A stretch of 64,000 nucleotides of DNA from BP-464 sp045805505 (lineage in GTDB: Bacteria; Actinomycetota; Thermoleophilia; Solirubrobacterales; Solirubrobacteraceae): contig JBJMLA010000028.1 of assembly GCA_045805505.1 (NCBI GenBank), forward strand, positions 1 through 64,000, read 5' to 3'. The position numbers were made by a program, and so were the translations under genes. Below, in pieces: positions 51,250 to 59,168 of this stretch (positions within the stretch are counted from its first letter, which is position 1; each line of letters starts with the position of its first letter). A model generated the notes under the pieces. It was given only the letters and a program-made list of their open reading frames with translations, searched no databases and was not told the DNA's origin.

Positions 51250-52650
51250 ATGACCGCGAAGCACCGCCTGACCCTCTTCGCGCTCTCGCTCAGCGCGATC
51301 GCCTACGGCCTGCTGCAGTGCTTCGCGATCCCGGCGCTGCCCGAGATCCAGCGCGAGTTCGGCGCGTCGGCCAACGCGGTCAGCTGGGTGCTGACCGGCT
51401 TCCTGCTCTCGGCGACCATCGCGACGCCGATCCTCGGCCGGCTCGGCGACATGTTCGGCAAGGAGCGGATGCTGCTCATCACGCTGGGGATCCTGGCGAT
51501 CGGCACCGCGATGTCGGCGCTGGCGAGCTCGATGACGATGCTGCTCGCCGGGCGCGTGGTGCAGGGCGTGATCGGCGGCTTCTTCCCGCTGGCCTTCGCG
51601 ATCATCCGCGACGAGCTGCCGCCCGGCAGCGTCGCGGGGTCGCTGGGCTTCATGTCCGCCCTCCCGGGCATCGGCTCGGGCGTGGGGCTGGTGCTGGCGG
51701 GCGCGATCGTCAACGGCCTGGGCTACACGTGGCTGTTCTGGATCCCGCTGATCGTCGTCGCGGCCGCCGCGCTGGCCACCTGGGCCTTCGTTCCCGAGTC
51801 GCCGGTCAAGACGCTCGGCCGCGTCGACTGGCGCGGCGCCGTGCTGCTCTCGGCCGGGCTCGTCGCCGTCCTGCTGGCGGTCAGCCGCACCACCAAGTGG
51901 GGCTGGGGCTCGCCGCGGACGCTGGCGCTCGCCGGCGCCGGCGCGCTGATCCTGTGGGCCTGGGTCGCGGTCGAGCGGCGCCACCCGGATCCGCTCGTCG
52001 ACATCGCCATGCTGCGCCGCCGCGCGATGTGGGCGGCGAACCTCGTGACGCTGCTCATCGGCGTGAGCATGTACGCGGCCTTCATCCTGCTGCCGCAGTT
52101 CGTGCAGGAGCCGGAGTCCACGGGCTTCGGCTTCGGGGCGACCATCACCCAGGCCGGCCTCTTCATCCTCCCCATGCCGATGATGCTCCTGGTCACCGGG
52201 CTCGGCACGTCCTGGCTGGACCGGCGGCTGGGCTCCAAGCGCTCGCTGCTGCTCGCCGCGGTCCTGTCGTCGTCGTGCTGGGGCCTGCTCGTCGTTGCCC
52301 ACGACGCCGGCTGGCAGATCGCGGTGGCCGCCGGGCTGGCCGGCATGGGCAACGGCATCGCGCTGGGCGCGCTGCCGATCCTGGTCACGCGGTCGGTGCC
52401 GCAGTCGCAGACCGGCGTGGCCAACGGCATGAACAACGTCATGCGCACGATGGGCGGCGCGATCGGCGGCCAGGTCGCCGCCACGCTGATCGCGCACAGC
52501 CTGGTCGCGGGGCACCCGAGCGAGCACGGCTACGCGCTGGCCTTCGGGGCGGGCGCCGTCGCGGTGACGCTGGCGATCGTCGCAACCGCTGCGATCCCGG
52601 GCGGCCGCGCCGGCGGCCCGGTGACGCCGGTGCCGGCGCCGGCGGTCTGA
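51250..52650 (+). CDS. MFS transporter, DHA2-like exporter
   Basis: A 466-residue protein with about 14 hydrophobic segments. The loop motif GRLGDMFGKERMLLI, GLVLAGAIVNGLGYTW and the central TTKWGWGSPRTLAL are typical of DHA2 exporters. ATG 51250, divergent from the VOC operon, with no obvious partner gene. Likely exports metabolites or antibiotics. Convergent with the RibBA-like gene by 4 nt of spacing. Confidence 0.88.
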   Translation: MTAKHRLTLFALSLSAIAYGLLQCFAIPALPEIQREFGASANAVSWVLTGFLLSATIATPILGRLGDMFGKERMLLITLGILAIGTAMSALASSMTMLLAGRVVQGVIGGFFPLAFAIIRDELPPGSVAGSLGFMSALPGIGSGVGLVLAGAIVNGLGYTWLFWIPLIVVAAAALATWAFVPESPVKTLGRVDWRGAVLLSAGLVAVLLAVSRTTKWGWGSPRTLALAGAGALILWAWVAVERRHPDPLVDIAMLRRRAMWAANLVTLLIGVSMYAAFILLPQFVQEPESTGFGFGATITQAGLFILPMPMMLLVTGLGTSWLDRRLGSKRSLLLAAVLSSSCWGLLVVAHDAGWQIAVAAGLAGMGNGIALGALPILVTRSVPQSQTGVANGMNNVMRTMGGAIGGQVAATLIAHSLVAGHPSEHGYALAFGAGAVAVTLAIVATAAIPGGRAGGPVTPVPAPAV

Positions 52651-52654
52651 GCGC

Positions 52655-53770
52655 CTAGAGGCCGGCGGCCCGCTGCGCGGGCGCGATGCGGAACCAGTCG
52701 TCGCCCGAGGCGTGCTGGGCCTCGAGGCCGAGCGCGCGCAGCACGTCGTGGTCGAAGATCTCGGTCGCCGAGAGGAAGACGCGGCGCGCGCCGAGGTCGC
52801 GCACGACCGCGGCCACCTCGACCGTCTTGGCCCAGCCGGCCTCGCGGCGTGCCTCGTGCTCTCCGACGCAGGGCGCCTCGTCGGCGCCGTGGCGGTAGAT
52901 GACCACGCCGCTGCCGCTGTGGCGGATCTCGGCCAGGGCGGCGCGCAGCGCCTCGCCGCAACCGCAGGCCACGCCGCCGAAGACGTCGCTGATCATGCAG
53001 CGGCGGTGGACGTGCACGCGCACGCCGTCGCTGACCGGGCCGGCGACGAAGGCGACGTACTCCTCGCCCGAGCGCAGGCCGCGGAAGCCCACGGCGTCGA
53101 AGCGCCCCTCGGGCGTCGGGATCGTCGTGTTGACGATGCGCTCGGCGGCCGGATCGAGCTGCTCGCGGCGGATCAGCGCGTCGCGGATCGAGACGGAGAC
53201 CAGGCCGAGCCGGCGCGCGAGGCGCGCAGTCGCCATGCGGTCGGCCGTGTGCCCCTGCTCGTCGACGAGCTGGGTGTAGGCGACGAGCGGCTCGTGCCCG
53301 GCCAGGCGGACGGCGTCGAGCATGGCGCGCGCCGGGCACCCGCTCTCGAGCGACCGGCACTCGCCGGCGACCTCGGGGAAGACGTGGCCCGGGGCCACCA
53401 GATCGGCAGGCTGCGTGGCCGGATCGGCGAGCGCGCGGATCGTCGCGGCGCGGTGGTCGTGCAGGCCGCCCGGCCCGCCGCCCGCCAGGTCGACGGGGAC
53501 GCGCTGTCCGCCGTCGCCGAAGGTGGGGACACCGAGCGCATCGAGCCGGTCGGCACCGGCCGCCACCCGCAGCGTGCCTGTGCCGTGCGTGGCCGCCAGG
53601 ACGACGAAGTCCACGGAGGCCACGGCGGCGGGCTGTGCGAGGTAGCCGCAGTCAGAGCCCTCGTCGACGAACACGACCGGCCGCCCGGCGCTCAGCGCCT
53701 CGAGCGCGACGACGACGCCTGCCGAGTCGTTCTCGGCACGCTCCCCGCGCACGGCGGTCAGGTTGGTCAT
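52655..53770 (-). CDS. RibBA-like protein with degenerate active sites
   Basis: A 371-residue protein with the DHBP synthase plus GTP cyclohydrolase II architecture. The first domain keeps ALSAGRPVVFVDE and HRAATIRALADP with APGHVFPEVAGE, but the metal-binding Glu region (normally DRENEGD) reads EGSDCGY and the His-containing GHTEA reads GCPAR. The second keeps the three zinc Cys (HRRCMISDVFGGVACGCGE) but lacks the EGRGIGL catalytic segment, reading RHGADEAPC. It is thus unlikely to make riboflavin precursors and may have a new or regulatory role. A good promoter lies upstream. Confidence 0.82.
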   Translation of the reverse strand: MTNLTAVRGERAENDSAGVVVALEALSAGRPVVFVDEGSDCGYLAQPAAVASVDFVVLAATHGTGTLRVAAGADRLDALGVPTFGDGGQRVPVDLAGGGPGGLHDHRAATIRALADPATQPADLVAPGHVFPEVAGECRSLESGCPARAMLDAVRLAGHEPLVAYTQLVDEQGHTADRMATARLARRLGLVSVSIRDALIRREQLDPAAERIVNTTIPTPEGRFDAVGFRGLRSGEEYVAFVAGPVSDGVRVHVHRRCMISDVFGGVACGCGEALRAALAEIRHSGSGVVIYRHGADEAPCVGEHEARREAGWAKTVEVAAVVRDLGARRVFLSATEIFDHDVLRALGLEAQHASGDDWFRIAPAQRAAGL

Positions 53771-53799
53771 GCGGTCGGCCTCTCCTCGGTGATGGCTCG

Positions 53800-53828
53800 A
53801 GTATCGGCAGCCAAAGCCCGGTCGCCAA
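53800..53828 (-). promoter_or_regulatory. Probable sigma70-type promoter of the RibBA-like gene
   Basis: On the minus strand TTGGCG (53828-53823), a 17-nt spacer and GATACT (53805-53800) match the standard promoter layout, 30 nt before the start codon. GGAGAGG serves as ribosome binding site. Confidence 0.55.
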
Positions 53829-53835
53829 GCGCGTC

Positions 53836-53849
53836 CCCCCGATCGGGGG
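53836..53849. promoter_or_regulatory. Perfect palindrome in a divergent promoter region
   Basis: CCCCCGATCGGGGG is a perfect 14-nt palindrome between the divergent RibBA-like and hydratase genes. Since both genes point away, it cannot be a terminator for them, so it may be an operator for one or both. Another GATC-centred palindrome lies at 62199. Confidence 0.45.
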
Positions 53850-53901
53850 CATTCGCGGCAGGGGCTCTTACCCGTCGATACTCTGACGACAGATTACCGG
53901 C

Positions 53902-54705
53902 ATGCGCGACGAGAACCAAGCCTTCGATGCGGAGCGCCTCGCGCACCGCCTGCAGGCCGCGTGGACCGAGCGCCGGCCTATCGAGCCGTTCAGCGAGACC
54001 GGCGACCTGACCTCCCCCGAGCAGGCCTACGCGACGCAGCAGGCATGGGCCCGCCTGCGCGCGCAGGACGGCGAGACGACCGTGGGCCGCAAGATCGGGC
54101 TGACCAGCCCCGGCATGCAGCGCCAGATGGGCGTCGACGAGCCCGACTACGGCGACCTGTGGGGCTCGCGGCAGGCGATCGCCGACGACGGCCTCGCGCG
54201 CTTCGACCACGGCGTCTTCCTGCAGCCGCGCATCGAGGGCGAGATCGCCTTCCTGCTCGGCAGCGACCTCGAGGGCCCGGGCGTCACGCCTGACGCCGTG
54301 CGTGCCGCCGCGGTCGCCGCCGCCCCCGCGCTGGAGATCGTCGACAGCCGCATCGCCGACTGGCGCATCAAGCTCGTCGACACCATCGCCGACGACGCCT
54401 CCTACGGCGGGTTCGCCCTCGGCGCCTGGTCCGAGCGGCTGCTGGCCGCCGACCTCGCCGCGGTCGAGTGCTCCCTGCACAAGGGCGACGAGGAGATCAT
54501 GCGCGAGCGCGGCACGGCCGTGCTCGGCTCGCCGCTGCTCGCCGTCGCCTGGCTGGCCGACAAGCTCACGTCGCTGGGCTCGGGCATCCGCGCCGGCGAC
54601 ATCGTCCTCTCCGGCTCCTTCGCGGGCGCCGTGCCGGCCCACGCCACAGACACGTTCACCCTGCGGACCGCCGGCGAGGCCGAGCTGTCCGTCCACTTCG
54701 ACTGA
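53902..54705 (+). CDS. 2-keto-4-pentenoate hydratase
   Basis: A 267-residue fumarylacetoacetase-fold hydratase of the MhpD/HsaE type. TTVGRKIGLTSPGMQRQMG near residue 60, the metal ligands around IEGEIAFLLG, then ALEIVDSRIADWR and GSFAGAVPAHATDTF fit closely. It hydrates 2-hydroxypenta-2,4-dienoate to the 4-hydroxy-2-oxovalerate used by the aldolase encoded ~39 kb away. ATG 53902 has a GATACT -10-like string 20 nt upstream. Its stop lies 11 nt before the crotonase gene. Confidence 0.93.
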   Translation: MRDENQAFDAERLAHRLQAAWTERRPIEPFSETGDLTSPEQAYATQQAWARLRAQDGETTVGRKIGLTSPGMQRQMGVDEPDYGDLWGSRQAIADDGLARFDHGVFLQPRIEGEIAFLLGSDLEGPGVTPDAVRAAAVAAAPALEIVDSRIADWRIKLVDTIADDASYGGFALGAWSERLLAADLAAVECSLHKGDEEIMRERGTAVLGSPLLAVAWLADKLTSLGSGIRAGDIVLSGSFAGAVPAHATDTFTLRTAGEAELSVHFD

Positions 54706-54716
54706 CCAGGAGCCCG

Positions 54717-55514
54717 ATGTCCCCCACCACCTTCCGCTTCGAGGACGCCGCCCCCGGCGTCAAGCTGCTGACGCTCGATCGCCCCGATCGCCTCAACGCC
54801 GTCAACTGGACGATGGTCGAGGAGCTCGAGGACACCTTCCGCGCGCTCAAGTCCGACACCGAGACCCGGGCGATCGTCCTGACCGGCGAGGGGCGCGCGT
54901 TCTGCGCCGGGCTCGACATCAAGGACCCGCGCTCGTTCGACCAGGACAACACCGTCCACGCCTACGACCTGCAGGAGATGTTCGGCCGCATGTGCACCGC
55001 CATGGGCGGCGTGCTCCAGCCGATCATCGCCGCGGTCAACGGCGTGGCCAGCGGCGCCGGCTTCGTCTTCGCGCTCGCGTCGGACATGCGCGTCGCGGTG
55101 CCCGAGGCGCGCTTCAACATGGCCAACGTCCGGATCGGCTTCTCCGGCTGCGACCTCGGCTCGTCCTACTGGCTGCCGCGCTACGTCGGGCTCGGGGTCG
55201 CCTCGGAGCTGCTGATGACCGGCCGCTTCATGGGCGCCGAGGAGGCCGAGCGCCGCGGCATCGTCAACCGCGTCGTCGACGCCGACGGCCTGCTCCCGGC
55301 GGCCGTCGAGATGGCCGCCGAGATCGCCCGCAACTCGCCGTTCGCGGTGCGCATGACCAAGCAGGTCCTGCGCTCCAACGTCGACGCGCCGTCGTTGCAG
55401 GCGGCGGTCGAGCTGGAGAACCGCACGCAGATCCTGTGCACGCGGACCAACGACTTCGTCGAAGCGCTGGCCGCGTTTCAGGAGAAGCGCGACCCGCAGT
55501 TCACCGGCAGCTAG
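54717..55514 (+). CDS. Enoyl-CoA hydratase/isomerase-family protein with altered active site
   Basis: A 265-residue crotonase-fold protein. VKLLTLDRPDRLNAVNW, GRAFCAGLDIKDPRS and NGVASGAGFVFALASDM mark the fold. The two hydratase Glu seem to be missing: Val in GAGFV (GGCE expected) and Asn in MANVRIG (PEIxLG expected). A ring-opening, isomerase or thioesterase-like role is possible. ATG 54717 is preceded by CAGGAG. It follows the hydratase gene by 11 nt, so it is co-transcribed with the meta-cleavage step. Confidence 0.88.
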   Translation: MSPTTFRFEDAAPGVKLLTLDRPDRLNAVNWTMVEELEDTFRALKSDTETRAIVLTGEGRAFCAGLDIKDPRSFDQDNTVHAYDLQEMFGRMCTAMGGVLQPIIAAVNGVASGAGFVFALASDMRVAVPEARFNMANVRIGFSGCDLGSSYWLPRYVGLGVASELLMTGRFMGAEEAERRGIVNRVVDADGLLPAAVEMAAEIARNSPFAVRMTKQVLRSNVDAPSLQAAVELENRTQILCTRTNDFVEALAAFQEKRDPQFTGS

Positions 55515-56881
55515 CTGAGGGCCAGGGCGGCGTCCGGCACGAGCTGGACGTCGCTCTCGGGGCGCTCGACGCCGCCGCCGCACTCCTGGCGCAGCACCGG
55601 GGCGATCTCCTCGGCGAAGAACTGGATCTGCTCCTCGTTCTCCTCCGTGGTCAGGCCCGAGCCCTCGAACTGGCAGTTGAAGTAGAAGTCCGAGTCGGGG
55701 TAGACCTCGTTCTTGATGTTCATGATGCCCTCGATGATCTGGTCCTTGCCGCCGACGAGCGACAGGCCCTTCTCCTCGAGGTCCTCGGGCTTGGTGGGGA
55801 TCGACTGGTCGCCGTTGACCAGCACGCCGAAGCCGTAGGGGTCGTACCAGTTCCACACCCGGCGGATGCCCTCGCGGAACTTCTCGGCGTTGCCGACGCC
55901 GCCCTCGGTGCAGTGCAGCCAGCGGCCGGTGACCAGGCCACGGTGCTTCTCGGCGTCCCAGCCCGGCTTGAACTCGCCGCGGTCGAGCATGTCGGGCCAG
56001 CCGGCCTTCTCGCACAGGCGCATGTACTCGTCGATCTGCTGCTTGAGCATCTCGGGCTGGACCAGGTTGAAGTAGCCGTTGAGGCCCTGCTTGGCCGCGT
56101 TCTCGACCGACCGCGGGCTGACCATCAGCTGCCACATCGGCGGGTAGGGCTTCTGCACGGGGCGCGGAAGCGAGCAGAGCTTGCGCAGGTAGGCGTCCTC
56201 GTCGAAGCCGGTCGCGCTGATGGTCGGCGCGCTGCCGTCCTCGTGGCTCATGATGTCGGTGAGCTCGTAGCCCGTGTCGTTGGAGGCGAAGTACTCCGCC
56301 GTGACCGGGTGGCCGAACTTCAGGTACTTGGGCGGCACGTTGAAGAAGTCGCCGTGGAAGTCGAACGCCTTCTCGGTCCACGCGGTCTTGACGAGCTCGA
56401 AGGCCTCGTCGAAGAACTGGCGGTTGCGCTCCTGGTCGGCGTGGGAGGAGCCGTAGGTCGCGCCCCACGTCTCGGTCTCGCGCGGCTGGTAGCCGCGGCC
56501 GAAGCCGGCCTCGACGCGGCCGCCGCTGATGGTGTCGAGCAGCGCGATCTGCTCGGCCAGGCGCAGCGGGTGATGCCAGGTGAGGATGTTGGCGGCGGTG
56601 CCGAGGCGGATGCGCTTGGTCAGGGCGGCGATCGCGGTCAGGCTCTGCAGCGGGTTGGGGCTGAGCTCGCTGCCCTCGAGGCAGAAGTGATGCTCGCTCA
56701 TCCAGAAGTAGTCGTAGCCCAGCCGGTCGGCCAGGACGGCCTGGCGGATCTGGCCGTTGGTGACGCGCTGGGCGGACTCGTTGATCTCCTCCAGCGTGGC
56801 GTCGGGAACCCGGATCCCGTTCGCGGACGTCTTGAACGGCATGTCGGAGCAGCCGGTGGTGAAGATCCCGATTTCGATCAT
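55511..56881 (-). CDS. LLM-class flavin-dependent oxidoreductase (large form)
   Basis: A 456-residue luciferase-like enzyme, paralogue of the one at 3865-5268 (same MIEIGIF start, EHHFCLEGSELSPNP, NILTWHHPLR, RVEAGFGRGYQPRE). The two genes also share the leader TTGGGCCATGATCGA. Probably uses reduced FMN. Its stop overlaps the crotonase stop by 4 nt (convergent). It is 71 nt downstream of a ligase gene on the same strand, whereas the paralogue has its ligase divergent. Confidence 0.92.
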   Translation of the reverse strand: MIEIGIFTTGCSDMPFKTSANGIRVPDATLEEINESAQRVTNGQIRQAVLADRLGYDYFWMSEHHFCLEGSELSPNPLQSLTAIAALTKRIRLGTAANILTWHHPLRLAEQIALLDTISGGRVEAGFGRGYQPRETETWGATYGSSHADQERNRQFFDEAFELVKTAWTEKAFDFHGDFFNVPPKYLKFGHPVTAEYFASNDTGYELTDIMSHEDGSAPTISATGFDEDAYLRKLCSLPRPVQKPYPPMWQLMVSPRSVENAAKQGLNGYFNLVQPEMLKQQIDEYMRLCEKAGWPDMLDRGEFKPGWDAEKHRGLVTGRWLHCTEGGVGNAEKFREGIRRVWNWYDPYGFGVLVNGDQSIPTKPEDLEEKGLSLVGGKDQIIEGIMNIKNEVYPDSDFYFNCQFEGSGLTTEENEEQIQFFAEEIAPVLRQECGGGVERPESDVQLVPDAALALS

Positions 56882-56952
56882 GGCCCAATGACGTCAGGGC
56901 GCGCCGCCGTCGTCAAGCTCCGGGCCGAGCGGTCCCCCCCAATGTCTGGGAT

Positions 56953-58458
56953 TCAGGCGCCCGAGAGCTCGCGGCGCAGCTGGCCGCGGCGCAGCTTGCC
57001 CGTCGCCGTGCGCGGGAGCGCGTCGGCGAAGCGGACGTCCTTGGGCGTCTTGTAGCCCGCGAGCTGCTCGCGGCAGAAGGCGACGAGCTCGGCGGCCTGC
57101 ACCTCATGGCCGGGCCGCGCGACGATGACCGCGGTCACCGCCTCGCCCCAGCGCTCGTGCGGCAGCCCGACGATCGCCGCCTCGGCCACCGCGGGATGTT
57201 CGGCCAGGACGTTCTCGACCTCGCTCGGGTAGACGTTCTCGCCGCCCGTGACGATCTTGTCGCCGCGGCGGTCGACGAGGTAGAGGTAGCCGTCGGCGTC
57301 ACGATGGCCCAGGTCGCCCATGTGCATCCAGCCGTCGCGCAGCGCCTCGGAGGTCGCCTCGGGGTTGCGCCAGTAGCCGTCCATCACGTTGGCGCCGCGA
57401 GCCACGACCTCGCCGACCTCGCCCACGCCCACCTCCTGGCCGTCCTCGCCCAGCAGGCGCCACGTCATGCCCGGCGACGAGCGGCCGACCGACGCCAGCA
57501 GGTGCGGCGCGTTGTCGGGGTCGTGCTCCTCGGGCGTGAGCATCGAGACGCCCATCGACTCGGTCGAGCCGAACCCGTTGACGAGCTCGCAGCCCCACGC
57601 CGCGTAGGTCCGCCGGGCCAGCTCCGGCGGCATCGGCGCGCTGCCGTACATCAGGCGCTCGAGGGCCGGCGCGTCGCCCGAGCCCAGCTCGAGCAGATCG
57701 TGGACCATCGTCGGCACGAGCTGGCCGTGGGTGAAGTCGCCGGCATGGAGGTGCTCGAGCCAGCGCTCGCTGTCGAACTTGCGCAGCTGCAGGCAGGTGC
57801 CGCCCAGATACGTGAAGCCGTACGCGACGGCGGCGCCCACGTGGAACATCGGGTTCGAGGACATGTACGTCGTCCCCTGGCGGACCGCCATCTCCTGGCT
57901 CATCGCCAGCACCGTGGCGTGCAGCGCCGCATTGGAGAGCATCACGCCCTTGGCCCGGCCGGTGGTGCCGCTCGTGTAGTTGATCATCCCGAGGGTGGCG
58001 CCGGGCAGCGCGGCCGGGATGGGCTGGGGAGTGGCGGCGGCCAGCGCCGCGGCGTAGGAGCCGCTCTCCCCCAGGACCAGCACGTCCTCGACGGGAAGCT
58101 GGGCGGCGACCTCCTCGAGCCCGGGCCCGACGATCAGCAGGTCGGGCTCGCAGTCCTCGATCGCCGTGACGAGCTCGGGCGTCGACAGGCGGTAGTTGAG
58201 CGGGACGAGCACGGCGCCCGCGCGCGGGACGCCCGCGCGGATCTCGATGAGCTCGAGCTCGTTGAAGGCGAGCACCGCGACGCGGCGACCCGCGAGCCCG
58301 CGCTCGATCAGGTGCCCGGCGAGCGCGGCGGCGCGGGCGGTGACCTCGCCGAATGTCGCGGTTCGCTCCTCGACGATCACGCACGTGCGGTCGGGGTAGC
58401 GCCGCGCGGCGTGGTTGAGCAGGTCGGGGACGATCACGGGACGGTCGTCGTCGGGCAT
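56953..58458 (-). CDS. Acyl-CoA synthetase (FadD-like)
   Basis: A 501-residue ANL ligase: INYTSGTTGRAKGVMLS (P-loop), NGFGSTESMGVS, MGDLGHRDADGYLYLVDR, RGDKIVTGGENVYPSEVE and the terminal Lys in LPRTATGKLRRGQL. It is the paralogue of the ligase at 5402, both beside a large LLM. ATG 58458 overlaps the SDR stop by 1 nt. It likely activates an acid formed by the LLM or SDR steps of its operon. Confidence 0.93.
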   Translation of the reverse strand: MPDDDRPVIVPDLLNHAARRYPDRTCVIVEERTATFGEVTARAAALAGHLIERGLAGRRVAVLAFNELELIEIRAGVPRAGAVLVPLNYRLSTPELVTAIEDCEPDLLIVGPGLEEVAAQLPVEDVLVLGESGSYAAALAAATPQPIPAALPGATLGMINYTSGTTGRAKGVMLSNAALHATVLAMSQEMAVRQGTTYMSSNPMFHVGAAVAYGFTYLGGTCLQLRKFDSERWLEHLHAGDFTHGQLVPTMVHDLLELGSGDAPALERLMYGSAPMPPELARRTYAAWGCELVNGFGSTESMGVSMLTPEEHDPDNAPHLLASVGRSSPGMTWRLLGEDGQEVGVGEVGEVVARGANVMDGYWRNPEATSEALRDGWMHMGDLGHRDADGYLYLVDRRGDKIVTGGENVYPSEVENVLAEHPAVAEAAIVGLPHERWGEAVTAVIVARPGHEVQAAELVAFCREQLAGYKTPKDVRFADALPRTATGKLRRGQLRRELSGA

Positions 58459-59168
58459 CAGTCCACACCTCCGGGCCGCAGGAACGGGATCTCGGGTACG
58501 ACGCAGCTCGGCGACGTCGACAGCAGCCAGACGACCGCCGAGGCCACGTCGGCCGGCGCGATCTTCTCGTCGTCGCGCATCGCCTCGTCGGCGGTCATCT
58601 CGGTCGCGACGATACCCGGGCACAGCGCGCAGGACTTGATGCCGGCGGCGCCGAGGTCGACGTTCATCGCGCGCGTGAGCCCGACGAGCGCCGCCTTCGT
58701 CGTCGCGTAGATGGGCATCAGGGGATGCGGGCGCTGGGCGGTCACCGACGCGGTGTTGACCACGAGCGCGTTGCGGTGCTCGGCGCCCGCGCGCCGCAGC
58801 ATCGGCACCGCGTAGTGGTAGCCGAGCACGGCGGCGCGCAGGTTGACCGACAGCTGGAGGTCGAGGTGCTTGACCGGCGTCTCGTCGATCTCGCCGCTGA
58901 TGCCCATACCCGCGTTGTTGACCAGGACGTCGAGGCGCTCATAGCGCTGCTCGTGGCCGGCGATCGCGGCAGCCAGCGCCTCCTCGTCGGCGAGGTTGGC
59001 CGCCGTCGCGTGGACGGTCAATCCCTCCGCCCGCAGCTCGTCGGCGGCGGCCTCGAGCCGCTCGGGGCGCCGCGACGTGATGGTCAGCGCGTGGCCGGCG
59101 TGGCCCAGCGCACGGGCGATGGCCAGGCCGATGCCCGACGAGCCGCCGGTCACGAAGGCGGCGCGCAT
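58458..59168 (-). CDS. SDR-family oxidoreductase
   Basis: A 236-residue SDR with TGGSSGIG right at the N-terminus, NNAG, Ser in VVNTASVTA and Tyr-Lys in IYATTKAAL. ATG 59168 overlaps the end of the LLM gene by 19 nt, the longest overlap in this operon. It lacks the final SDR helix seen in longer members. It probably acts on an alcohol/ketone made by the LLM beside it. Confidence 0.9.
   Translation of the reverse strand: MRAAFVTGGSSGIGLAIARALGHAGHALTITSRRPERLEAAADELRAEGLTVHATAANLADEEALAAAIAGHEQRYERLDVLVNNAGMGISGEIDETPVKHLDLQLSVNLRAAVLGYHYAVPMLRRAGAEHRNALVVNTASVTAQRPHPLMPIYATTKAALVGLTRAMNVDLGAAGIKSCALCPGIVATEMTADEAMRDDEKIAPADVASAVVWLLSTSPSCVVPEIPFLRPGGVD

Noticed and set aside
56889..56896. 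TGACGTCA palindrome before the large LLM gene
   Set aside because: Eight bases only; no second copy or flanking dyad supports a binding site.
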